Part shown: in pieces, positions 54,461-62,882 of the stretch
Numbering within the stretch: the stretch's first letter is position 1
Layout of the letters: the number at the start of each line of letters is the position of its first letter
Assembly: GCF_008365315.1 (NCBI RefSeq)
Contig: NZ_CP043506.1
Coordinates: 867,001 to 931,000 of the forward strand
Source of the DNA: Acetobacter vaccinii
Lineage (GTDB): Bacteria > Pseudomonadota > Alphaproteobacteria > Acetobacterales > Acetobacteraceae
DNA: 64,000 nucleotides
Direction: 5' to 3'
The notes under the pieces: generated by a model
Databases searched by the model: none
The model's input: only the letters and a program-made list of their open reading frames with translations
What the model was told of the DNA's origin: nothing
Translations under genes and position numbers: made by a program

Positions 54461-55897
54461 TTAGTGCCCCACCGGCAGGGCCAGACCTGTGCCACGCGGG
54501 TCTGTCCAGGCAAAGCAGCTTTGGGCATTTCCCGGCAGGCCAGCAGGGCAGGACACGGAATTGGCCCGGCCAACACCCTGCGTAACCTCCGGACGGACAC
54601 CTGCCACGGCCGAGTGCAGCGCAATGGCCGCCGTATCCGCCGCCACATTCTGCCCCGATGCCGCCGCCGCAGCGCGGAACTGCTGGGTGCCCACATGGGC
54701 AATACCTGCCGCCAGCAAAGGCTGCGGACGACGGGCAGGAGAGGCCGCAAGCACAATCCCGGTGGACCCCGCAATGCGCCCGGTGCCAAACAGGTTATTC
54801 ATGCTCAGGGCGCAGGCAACGGTTTCCCCAGTACGATCAGTCACGACATAGCTGGTTGACGCCGGAAGAGCCGCAAGCCCACCCCCGGCAGGAGCATGCC
54901 CCGAATCCAGCAGAGCCTGAGCGTCGGCCACATTCATAGTCTTGCCACCATGCTGGCTGCGCCAGCCCGCCACCACCTGCTCGGCCCGCACACCCTGCCC
55001 ACCGGCCAGATACAGCAGGGCCATACCCAGCCCACCATCAGCCGGAGGCGGCAGGAAGCTGAGGTCAACCCCACCTGCCCGTGCCGTCAGCGGTGTCTGG
55101 ACAGTCGCCAGAGCGGAGCGCAGGTCCTGAATGTCCAGCGCCCCCCCGGCTGTGTTAGCCCCCGTCACAAACACCTGCCCCAAAGACCCACCATACAGGT
55201 CACCAACGCCTGCCGTACGCATGCGTTCCAGCGCACCGGCAAGGCGGGTCTGCACCAGCAGGTCATCCGTACCCAGCACGCTGCCGTCGCTTTTAGTAAA
55301 AATAGCCCGTGCTTTTTCGTCCGCCAGCAGGGCGTTCTGCACAACCGCCAAGTCGGAGGCCAGCAGACCGCTGACGGGCACGCCATGCAGCGCAAGATCA
55401 CGCGCGGGCAGGAACAGACCGTTCAGATCGACACTGCCATAGCGCAATTGCAGCAGGAACAGGCCACGGGCCAGCATAGGCACTGCGGCAGGTCTGTCCG
55501 CCCCGGCTGCATTGCCTGCCCCCGCAGGAGGCACAAACACAAAGGCCTGCCCTGTGGCATCACCCGGCCGCCAGGCCAGACACGCCCCACCACTGCCGAG
55601 CGATGCACGGGACGGCAGGGTAACGGACAGTGCCAGCCCCAGCGCCGTTGCAGCATCGGCCGCGTTGCCGCCCCGCGCCAGAACATCATGCGCGATCTGG
55701 GCAGCACGCGGCTCATCCGCTGCGACACTGCCGACAAAACCACCCTCAACAGGCTGGGTGACAGTCCTTGGCCCGCCACACGCCGCCAGAGCGGTTGTCG
55801 CCACCAGTGCCAGAGCGGCCATGCGTGATGGCCGCCGGAAGGACAGAAGGCGGGCGCGGGACAGGATAGAAAAACGTTTCTGGAATCGGGCAGCCAC
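54461..55897 (-). CDS. Gamma-glutamyltranspeptidase-like lipoprotein, divergent
   Basis: From GTG 55897 the protein has about 478 residues. It has a basic N-terminus, a lipoprotein signal with lipobox LAAC (Cys40), and then the start of a GGT fold (DEPRAAQIAHDVLARGGNAADAATALGLALSVTLPS). Normal GGTs are about 560-580 residues and self-cleave before a Thr in TTHxS; here the corresponding place reads STSYVVTD. The FGTGRIAGSTGIVL segment is recognisable, but the later GSPGG motif is missing. It may be a specialised or inactive relative. The start is uncertain; GGAG lies about ten bases upstream of the GTG. Confidence 0.65.
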   Translation of the reverse strand: MAARFQKRFSILSRARLLSFRRPSRMAALALVATTALAACGGPRTVTQPVEGGFVGSVAADEPRAAQIAHDVLARGGNAADAATALGLALSVTLPSRASLGSGGACLAWRPGDATGQAFVFVPPAGAGNAAGADRPAAVPMLARGLFLLQLRYGSVDLNGLFLPARDLALHGVPVSGLLASDLAVVQNALLADEKARAIFTKSDGSVLGTDDLLVQTRLAGALERMRTAGVGDLYGGSLGQVFVTGANTAGGALDIQDLRSALATVQTPLTARAGGVDLSFLPPPADGGLGMALLYLAGGQGVRAEQVVAGWRSQHGGKTMNVADAQALLDSGHAPAGGGLAALPASTSYVVTDRTGETVACALSMNNLFGTGRIAGSTGIVLAASPARRPQPLLAAGIAHVGTQQFRAAAAASGQNVAADTAAIALHSAVAGVRPEVTQGVGRANSVSCPAGLPGNAQSCFAWTDPRGTGLALPVGH

Positions 55898-56056
55898 GCC
55901 TTGAATTCTCCACTGCTGGGCCCGTCCGGCGGGCAGACGCAATTTTTAACCTGTTTTGGATTAACCTGCTTTCCCCATGGCAGCAACAGAGATACACGCC
56001 CCAACGGGCCAGCACCCCTTGCGGGAACAGCCGCGCCTGCCATAGCATCCACCCCC

Positions 56057-56848
56057 ATGGACACGCACAGCATGCTTAAATCTTTTTCCCTGCGCGCCCG
56101 CCAGGCCACCATGGCCGCGGTCGCAACCCTGCTTGCCATGGGGGCCACCACCCCGGCCCGGGCGGCTGACAGCAGCTTTACCCCCGCCCAGCGGGCCGAG
56201 ATTGTCACCATCATGCGCGAGGCGCTGAAAACAGACCCCACGATCCTGTCCGAGGCCATTACAGCCTTGCAAAACAAGGCTTCGGCACAAAAAGCGGCCT
56301 CCGCGCTGGATGTGGTGCGCCGCAATCCGGCCCAGTTCGGCCAGAGCACGACCGACGTGGTGCTGGGCAACCCCCATGGCACCCTGAGCGTGGTGGAATT
56401 TTACGACCCGCGCTGCCCCTACTGCCGCAAGGTGCTGGCCGACCTTGATACGCTGGCCGCGTCCGAACCCCAGCTCCGGCTGGTGGAAAAAGTTATTCCC
56501 GTCCTTGGTCCCAACAGCGTGCTGGACTCCCAGGCCATTATGGCAGCGGGACTCCAGAATGCGTATCTGCCCTTCCAGAAAGCCCTGATGACCGATACCG
56601 GTGCCCCCGGCCCCGACCGGATCCGCCGGGTGGCCAAACAGGCCGGGCTGGATGCGGACCGCCTGCTGCGGGACATGAAAAGCCCTGCCGTCACATCCGC
56701 CCTGAGCCATAATGTGGCTCTTGCACGCTCGATTGATCTGGACGGCACACCAACCTTTATCATCGGGGAGCAGGAAATTATTCCCGGTGCGGTCTCGCTG
56801 GAAGACCTCAAGGCCTCTCTGGCCAAGTTGAAGCAGCACACGCACTAA
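56057..56848 (+). CDS. DsbA-family periplasmic thiol-disulfide protein
   Basis: A 263-residue secreted protein with a signal peptide (ATMAAVATLLAMGATTPARA) and then an N-terminal helical part (QRAEIVTIMREALKTDPTILSEAI) as in the Com1/DsbA-like subfamily. The thioredoxin-like domain has active site RCPYCRK near residue 122 and the cis-Pro loop DGTPTFIIG. It probably oxidises or isomerises disulfides in exported proteins. It is divergent from the GGT-like lipoprotein gene. Confidence 0.85.
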   Translation: MDTHSMLKSFSLRARQATMAAVATLLAMGATTPARAADSSFTPAQRAEIVTIMREALKTDPTILSEAITALQNKASAQKAASALDVVRRNPAQFGQSTTDVVLGNPHGTLSVVEFYDPRCPYCRKVLADLDTLAASEPQLRLVEKVIPVLGPNSVLDSQAIMAAGLQNAYLPFQKALMTDTGAPGPDRIRRVAKQAGLDADRLLRDMKSPAVTSALSHNVALARSIDLDGTPTFIIGEQEIIPGAVSLEDLKASLAKLKQHTH

Positions 56849-56892
56849 GCATATAGAACCGGGCTGGACGGACCGCGCACCAGCCCTGCTTT

Positions 56893-57582
56893 TCAGCCTG
56901 TGTGGCCGTCCGCCGCGCCATACAGCTCCACCCCCAGCACCAGCAGCAACACCACAGGCACCAAAAAGGGCAGCCGCATGATGTGGTCCAACCAGGTGCC
57001 GGTTGCCGCCATAATGGCGTAGGTCAGCGCCGATGTGCCGGGCAGCACCACAGCCTCCAGCGCAGGGCGGCGGGGATCATCTTTTCCAAAAGTTACAAAC
57101 CGCCCCACAAAAGCGCTGGAAAAGCGGACAATATTATTGGTGACAACAAGGGTCTGGAGGCTGACCGCCCCAAAACGGGCAATCATTTCCCCCTGCATGC
57201 CAAGAGCCAGCGACAGCAGCGGCAGTTCCAGCGGAAAGCGCAGCCACGGCACCAGCCGGACACACCCTGCCACCAGCAGCACCCCTGCCGCCAGAAACAG
57301 CCCCAGTGCCGGGTGCCGCAGGCGCGAGCGTATAAAAGCCGCCAGCATGCAGCCCAGCACAAAACCCGCGAGCGCGTAGAGGATACTGTAAAACCGTACC
57401 CATTCCCCCAGGCTGAAAGACCAGCCTAGTTCCACGGTATTACCGGTCATGATGGCAGGGTAAATCCGCCCGAAGTCCTGATAACCAATAACCTCGACAA
57501 TGCCGCACACGGATGTCAGCCCCATGACGCGCAACACCAGACGCCGCAGGGGCATGGAGGGTGTCCCGACCGTATCAGCCAC
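56893..57582 (-). CDS. DUF1275 (YoaK) family membrane protein
   Basis: A 229-residue protein with six predicted membrane helices and the family signature GLTSVCGIVEVIGYQDFGRIYPAIMTGNTVELG near residues 21-53, and GMQGEMIARFGAVSLQTLVVTNNIV near 130-155. The family is widespread and its function is unknown. It is convergent with the DsbA-like gene (44-bp gap) and lies 169 bp after the stop of the CoA-transferase gene on the same strand. Confidence 0.82.
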   Translation of the reverse strand: MADTVGTPSMPLRRLVLRVMGLTSVCGIVEVIGYQDFGRIYPAIMTGNTVELGWSFSLGEWVRFYSILYALAGFVLGCMLAAFIRSRLRHPALGLFLAAGVLLVAGCVRLVPWLRFPLELPLLSLALGMQGEMIARFGAVSLQTLVVTNNIVRFSSAFVGRFVTFGKDDPRRPALEAVVLPGTSALTYAIMAATGTWLDHIMRLPFLVPVVLLLVLGVELYGAADGHTG

Positions 57583-57751
57583 AACCGCCCGCCCTGGCCC
57601 AACCGTACCCGGCAGCCGAGTCGCCCCTGTTCATATCGGCTTTTCTCCTCCGTGACTGGCGTGTGCCTTCACCACTCTATCGAGGCCCACACCTAGCATG
57701 CACCCGCCAGACCCCGACAGGTGTTTTGGAAGAGACCGCCGCTCGGGCCTG

Positions 57752-58924
57752 TTACGCCACCACCCGGCGCTGCGCATCCCCCGCGGGGCCGGGCCCCTGT
57801 GTGGGCCCACGCACGCTAATACCCGCCTGCCAGCGCCCACCCACAGCCGCCGGACTGTGAGATGAAAAGGCCGAGAACCGGACTGGGCACCCCTGCGCCA
57901 ATGCCCGCGCCCCTGGGCCTTCTGGCCTGTCCAGCCCTGACCCACGGTTGCGCAAGGTCCGATCCCGCCCGGCTTCCTGCGCTGACAGCACCGGGCCGCA
58001 GGGCACGGACACACGGCCCAAGGCTTCCGCTGCCTGATATTTATCCTTATCCGACAGCCATGCCTCAATCTGGCGATAGATGTCGAACAGATGGGGCTCA
58101 CGCGCAGCCTGAGTCTCAAACTCGGGGTCCGTCATCCAGTCCGGCTTTCCAATCACCTGGCAGAGGTCTGGCCATCGGTCGGGGTCCACAATCACGTAAA
58201 TATAATCGTTGGGGTCGGTCTTCCAGTTCCGGCACCGCAGCATCCAGCCTGGTACGTCGCCCCGGCTGGCGTTTCCACGTCGTGCCGACGGTGGGGCTGC
58301 CAGAGCCTGCGCACCTTCCGGCGTGGGCTGAACCGGCGCGCCATGGGTGCACAGGTTCAGCACCGCATCCTGTATGGAAATATTGACCCGCTGCCCCCGC
58401 CCCGTGCGTTCCCGGTGGAACAAAGCCGCAAGCACGCCCGCAAGCAGGGTCATGCCTGTGCCAGACTGGGCCATGGCTACGCCCCCCAGCATGGGGGGCC
58501 CGGCCTCCCACCCTGTTGTGGCGGCGGCACCCCCTACACACTGGGCTATTTCCTCATATTTCAGGAACGGCTCATAGGGTGATTTATCCGCCCCACCCCG
58601 CACCGTGCCGTGGATCAGCCGGGGGTTGAGCGCCTGAAGGCTCTCCCACGCCAGACCAAGGCGCTCCAGCGTGCCTGATGCAAAGGTATCCACCAGAATA
58701 TCCGCATCCTGCACAAGCTGGTCGAGTGTTGGGGGCCCGTCAGCACTGACAGAATCGGGCGCGGGACTGCCCACCCCAGCATGCCTATGTGCCATAGCCA
58801 GAATGGTGGAAGGCTCCACCCTGTGTACAGTCGCGCCGAACCAGGCGAGCATCTGCGTACAGATCGATCCTGCCTGAGTTTCCGTAACGTCTATAACCTG
58901 GATACCTTCCAGTGGCGGGTACAT
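57752..58924 (-). CDS. Family III CoA-transferase, formyl-CoA-transferase-like, atypical
   Basis: A 390-residue relative of Frc. Close family matches are LEGIQVIDVTETQAGSICTQMLAWFGA at the N-terminus, the catalytic Asp in NISIQDAVLNLC near residue 188, and GWMLRCRNWKTDPNDYIYV. Three departures stand out. The LNxNKRS segment expected before DADILVDTF is missing, the glycine-rich loop GGGGQPG is replaced by SRGDVPG, and the last 35 residues lack the LGEHT ending after CPVRFSAF. I did not find a frame that restores the ending. It may use another substrate or be losing function. Confidence 0.75.
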   Translation of the reverse strand: MYPPLEGIQVIDVTETQAGSICTQMLAWFGATVHRVEPSTILAMAHRHAGVGSPAPDSVSADGPPTLDQLVQDADILVDTFASGTLERLGLAWESLQALNPRLIHGTVRGGADKSPYEPFLKYEEIAQCVGGAAATTGWEAGPPMLGGVAMAQSGTGMTLLAGVLAALFHRERTGRGQRVNISIQDAVLNLCTHGAPVQPTPEGAQALAAPPSARRGNASRGDVPGWMLRCRNWKTDPNDYIYVIVDPDRWPDLCQVIGKPDWMTDPEFETQAAREPHLFDIYRQIEAWLSDKDKYQAAEALGRVSVPCGPVLSAQEAGRDRTLRNRGSGLDRPEGPGARALAQGCPVRFSAFSSHSPAAVGGRWQAGISVRGPTQGPGPAGDAQRRVVA

Positions 58925-59169
58925 TTCACTTATCTTTCCGAACGAATACTATGGGGGACGATAGGAGCTTGCTGGCAGTGCCACATTGATACTGATCAAA
59001 AATCCGGCTCTTCCCCAACAACCGACAATCCCGCACAGCGCATACCCTCGGCCATGGACGACCGTACCCGGCAAAATGGGCCAACACTGGCAGATTTACG
59101 CCCCCGCCATGCAGCACAGGCAGGGCAGGCTCCGCCCCATGGGGCCTTATTTCCCCCTGTTGTGGGGTT

Positions 59170-59206
59170 TTGCCGACCCCGGACTTCTGCGATTTATGTT
59201 ATAACA
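59170..59206 (+). promoter_or_regulatory. Possible promoter and palindrome before the second FUSC gene
   Basis: TTGCCG (59170-59175) and TATGTT (59195-59200) are 19 bases apart. The -10 overlaps TGTTATAACA (59197-59206), a perfect 10-bp palindrome in a distinctly AT-rich patch 31 bp before the start codon. The rest of the 312-bp gap back to the CoA-transferase gene shows nothing else I can support. Confidence 0.35.
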
Positions 59207-59236
59207 AATTGACCCCGCCATCACATTCTGGTTGCC

Positions 59237-61321
59237 ATGCCGCTGTTCTCGTCCTCCTTCGCGCGCCGAAGCCTTGCCCTGCTGTGGGGCCACACCATGC
59301 CCACCGGCATCATGCACTGGCTGGGCCTGCGCTCCATCACCCTCGCCCCCGAACAGATTGCCATACGCGAGGGGCTGCGGGCGGGGGTGTCTGTAGGCAG
59401 TGTCATGGTGGTGGCCTGGGCGCTGGATATTCCCCTTATGGCCTGGTCGGCCTTTGCTGCCTTCTGGACATGTCTGGTGGACCCCGGTGGCAGGCTGGGT
59501 TTTCGCTTTAAAAGCCTGCTTCAGTTTGGTGTTGGGGGCACACTGGCGGCAGGGGTGCTGTCGGCCGCAGCGGGGCTGGGTACGGTGCCCGTGTTTGTGG
59601 GGCTGGGGGCGTGCATTTTCCTGTGCGGGTTAATACGCCAGCGCGGCCCCGTGCCTGCCCAGATCAGCGTTATGGTGGCAATCGTGTCCGTTGTGGCGGT
59701 CTGCTACCCGCAGACACCCTGGGGTGCGCTGCAACTGGCAGGCATGTTTGCCATGGGGGCCACCTGGGCGCTGGCCATCTGTATTCTGGCCTGGCCGGTG
59801 GACCCTTACGCCCCACGCAAGCAGGCCTGTGCCGCCATCCTGCGCGAACAGGCCCACATGATCGCCCGACTGCTGGAAACAGCCCGCCCCGGCCGCAACA
59901 CCCGGTCGCACTATCAGGCCACCAGCGCCTACCGGCGCGACATCCGCAGCCGGATCGAGCAGAGCAGAGCCGCACTCGAACTGCTGGCCACAGGCGGCGT
60001 GGGCGCACAGGCCTATACGACCCTCGGCCCGGTGTTGGAGGCCTGCGACCAGATTTTTGTTGTCACACTGGCGTTTGAACACGCAGCCCTGGCCAGCCCC
60101 CCTGCCCCCCCGGCACGGCGCATTATCAAAGCACTGGCTGTTGCCCTGCACCGCACCGCGCGGGAAGTGGCGGCAGCGGAGCTTAACCCGGCCTTTCTTG
60201 ACTTCAACATCAGCTTCCTCAACCGTGCCGGACAGTCGGGGGATGATGTTTTTGCCAAGGGTGCGCTGCTCTGTGCCCGGACATTCAGCGACCTCAAGGA
60301 CGCATGGAGCACACCGCAGGACACAGGCCTTGTCCACGCCAGCCCTGTTGCCCAGCGCCCATCCCGCCGCCCCACACAGGTCTTTGTGCGCCATGCCATC
60401 CGCCTGACGCTGGCGGTTCTGGTGTCCTACGCCATCGCGCTGGCGTGCAGCCTGTCCTATGCCTACTGGGCTATGATGGCGGTTGTGGTGGTGGTGCAGC
60501 CCAGCATCAACAACACCCTGCCCCGTGCGATCGAACGTGTGGCGGGCAGTATTACGGGGGGGATCATGGCGGCCCTGATGGGTCTTGCCCTGCCGTCCTG
60601 GCTGCTGCTTCTGCTGGTCTTTCCGCTCTCGGCCGTCACCATTGCGTTCCGCAGCGTCAATTACACCATGTGCGTCATGTTCATGTCCCAGCTTTTTGTG
60701 GTGGTGACAGACCTGATCAGCAACACCCATGACTGGGACGTAGCCTTTGCCCGTATGCTCAACAACAGTATCGGCAGCATTATTGCGTTGCTGGCCTGTG
60801 TTCTGCTGTGGCCGGGCAGGCGGCCGCAATCGTTGCAGACCGCCACCGTGCAGGCATTTGAGGCCAATATTGACTACGCCCTGCTGGTGCTGGCCCCCAC
60901 CAAGACCGGGTGGGACCGCATCAACCAGGCCCGCAGAAACGCAGGCACGCAGTCATCCCAGGCGGAAATCCTCTATCACAAAGCCTGTCTGGAAGGCTTC
61001 CGCCGTTCGGACATGCTCAACACCTGTGGGGAAATTCTGTTCCTGCTCCGCCAGCTTGCGGGCAACACCAGTGTCTGGTGGCTGGAACAGGCGGGTACTG
61101 CTGCGGGCACCACCGCACAGCACGCCCATTTTCATACCCGGCTGGCCCAACGCTACGCCAAAGCCCCGCAACGCTTTAGCCCCGAGGACGAAGGCACCCT
61201 GCCCGCCATGCTGGCTTTTCTCAAAACCGTGACGGTGGAAGAAGGGGCAGACCAACCTGAGCCTCCCCCCGTTGTAGCCAGCGCCACCCAACCCCGGACG
61301 GCACCGGGTCTGGGGGCCTGA
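59237..61321 (+). CDS. FUSC family inner-membrane transporter (second copy type)
   Basis: A 694-residue protein with the FUSC architecture. An N-terminal helix cluster spans about residues 45-185 (VMVVAWALDIPLMAWSAFAAF), followed by a soluble middle part. A second cluster spans about 385-530 (IRLTLAVLVSYAIALACSLSYAYWAMMAVVVV), and a soluble tail ends the protein. It is only loosely similar to the other FUSC protein in the window. It is convergent with an outer-membrane factor and adaptor pair 34 bp away, which could be functional partners, but they are on the other strand. Confidence 0.83.
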   Translation: MPLFSSSFARRSLALLWGHTMPTGIMHWLGLRSITLAPEQIAIREGLRAGVSVGSVMVVAWALDIPLMAWSAFAAFWTCLVDPGGRLGFRFKSLLQFGVGGTLAAGVLSAAAGLGTVPVFVGLGACIFLCGLIRQRGPVPAQISVMVAIVSVVAVCYPQTPWGALQLAGMFAMGATWALAICILAWPVDPYAPRKQACAAILREQAHMIARLLETARPGRNTRSHYQATSAYRRDIRSRIEQSRAALELLATGGVGAQAYTTLGPVLEACDQIFVVTLAFEHAALASPPAPPARRIIKALAVALHRTAREVAAAELNPAFLDFNISFLNRAGQSGDDVFAKGALLCARTFSDLKDAWSTPQDTGLVHASPVAQRPSRRPTQVFVRHAIRLTLAVLVSYAIALACSLSYAYWAMMAVVVVVQPSINNTLPRAIERVAGSITGGIMAALMGLALPSWLLLLLVFPLSAVTIAFRSVNYTMCVMFMSQLFVVVTDLISNTHDWDVAFARMLNNSIGSIIALLACVLLWPGRRPQSLQTATVQAFEANIDYALLVLAPTKTGWDRINQARRNAGTQSSQAEILYHKACLEGFRRSDMLNTCGEILFLLRQLAGNTSVWWLEQAGTAAGTTAQHAHFHTRLAQRYAKAPQRFSPEDEGTLPAMLAFLKTVTVEEGADQPEPPPVVASATQPRTAPGLGA

Positions 61322-61355
61322 CAGCCCCCTCCCTACGGCCCTCTGACGCAAGGTA

Positions 61356-62882
61356 TTAGTGTGGTACCAGTTCCTTTTGAGAACTGGCCGGTTCTTTCAG
61401 GCCGGAATACTGCATAACCCCAAAGGACATGGTCTGGTCTGGCGTTGGCAGTTGCCTGCTGTCCCAGCCACCGCCCAGAGCGCGGATAAGCCCCACGGTA
61501 TTCTGCAACGCGCTGGCCTGCACCTGCACCTGGTCAATCCGGGCATCCAGCGTGTTAACCTGAGCAATCAGGGCGTCCAGATAGCTATCCGCCCCGCCTT
61601 TATAGAGGGTCATGGTCAGGGTCTGGGTTTTCAGCGCTGTTTCCACCGCCTGTTTCAGCCGCTCATTTTCAGCCCGCAGGCGTGATGTGCGCGACAGACC
61701 ATCCTCCACATCGCGGAAAGCGGACAGAACAGTCGTGCGGTACTGGTCGCGTGTTTCACGATAAACAGACCAGGAGTCCTGCAACTGGGCGCGCCGCAGC
61801 CCCCCTTCAAACAACGGCAGCGAAGCCGAAGCCCCATACGACCACATGCTGTTGGCCAGATTGGCCAGGTTGAAGCCGTTGGAATCAAAACCGCCATTCG
61901 CATCAAAGAAAATATGCGGATAGAAGGCCGCCCGGGCAATGCCAATACCCCGGTTGGCCTCGGCCATCTGACGCTCGGCCACAGCAATATCGGGCCGCCG
62001 TTGCAGAATGTCGGAGGGAATACCCGTGGGGATCACAGGCTCGGCGTCCGACAGGTGATCAGCCGGTGCAATGTGGAAGTCGGAGGGCTGGGCGTTGACC
62101 AGCACCGCAACCGCATGCTCCATCACCTCGCGCTGGGCCTGCACGTCCAGCAGGTGTGCCTGGGTCATGTAAAGCTGGTTTTGTGCACGGGCGACATCAA
62201 TGCCCGTGGCGTTCTGGTTTTTCAGCCGTGTCTGCGTCACATCCAGCGCCTGCTGGTAGTAATGGAGCGATTGCGTGTAAATGGCGCTCTGGGCGTCCAA
62301 CCCCCGCAGGCCGAAGTAATCTGTCGCCAACTCAGCCTGTAGGCTCAGGCGGGCAGCCGCATACTGGGCTGCCTGCTCCTGTGCAAAGTATTTCTGTGTC
62401 CGCACCTTGTTACGGATGGAGGACCAGATGTCAGGCTCCCAGCTTGCCAGACCCGAGTAATACTCATCCGTTGCCGTGATCGCCCCTTTGTAGCGGAACA
62501 GCCTGTCGGCAGAGCTTTTGTTGTCGCTGGCCCCAAACGCCAGCCCGACATGGGGCAGCAGGGCAGAGCGCGCCTGCATGACAGCCGCGCGGGACTGGGT
62601 AAAGCGCTCCGCCGCCGCCTGCAGGTCGGCATTGTTGGCCGTCGCCTGTTCCTCCAACTGGTTCAGGGTCGGGTCACCAAAGAGCGTCCACCAGTCGGCA
62701 TGCAGCGCAATGGTTGTGGGGGCTGCCTCGCGGAACAGACCCTGACCATGCCAGGTGGCAGGCACCACATACTGCGGCGGCTGATACCCCGGTGCCAGAT
62801 CACAGGCACTCAGCGCCGTCAGGGCCAGCAGGACGGGAGCCGCCTTCCACCGCGACAGTTTTTTGAGGGTGGGGTGGGTCAT
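61356..62882 (-). CDS. Outer-membrane efflux lipoprotein (NodT family), second set
   Basis: A 508-residue TolC-like channel protein with a lipoprotein signal (VLLALTALSAC, Cys near residue 27) and the two helical-barrel repeats, for example IPSDILQRRPDIAVAERQMAEANRGIGIARAAFYPHIFFDANG. Its ATG overlaps the stop of the adaptor gene by four bases, so the two are translationally coupled. It differs clearly from the outer-membrane factor of the RND operon at 23-25 kb. Confidence 0.92.
   Translation of the reverse strand: MTHPTLKKLSRWKAAPVLLALTALSACDLAPGYQPPQYVVPATWHGQGLFREAAPTTIALHADWWTLFGDPTLNQLEEQATANNADLQAAAERFTQSRAAVMQARSALLPHVGLAFGASDNKSSADRLFRYKGAITATDEYYSGLASWEPDIWSSIRNKVRTQKYFAQEQAAQYAAARLSLQAELATDYFGLRGLDAQSAIYTQSLHYYQQALDVTQTRLKNQNATGIDVARAQNQLYMTQAHLLDVQAQREVMEHAVAVLVNAQPSDFHIAPADHLSDAEPVIPTGIPSDILQRRPDIAVAERQMAEANRGIGIARAAFYPHIFFDANGGFDSNGFNLANLANSMWSYGASASLPLFEGGLRRAQLQDSWSVYRETRDQYRTTVLSAFRDVEDGLSRTSRLRAENERLKQAVETALKTQTLTMTLYKGGADSYLDALIAQVNTLDARIDQVQVQASALQNTVGLIRALGGGWDSRQLPTPDQTMSFGVMQYSGLKEPASSQKELVPH

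Noticed and set aside
57752..57990. Frameshift at the 3' end of the CoA-transferase gene
   Set aside because: I read the other two minus-strand frames through this part and neither gives the expected LGEHT ending, so a simple single-base shift is not supported.
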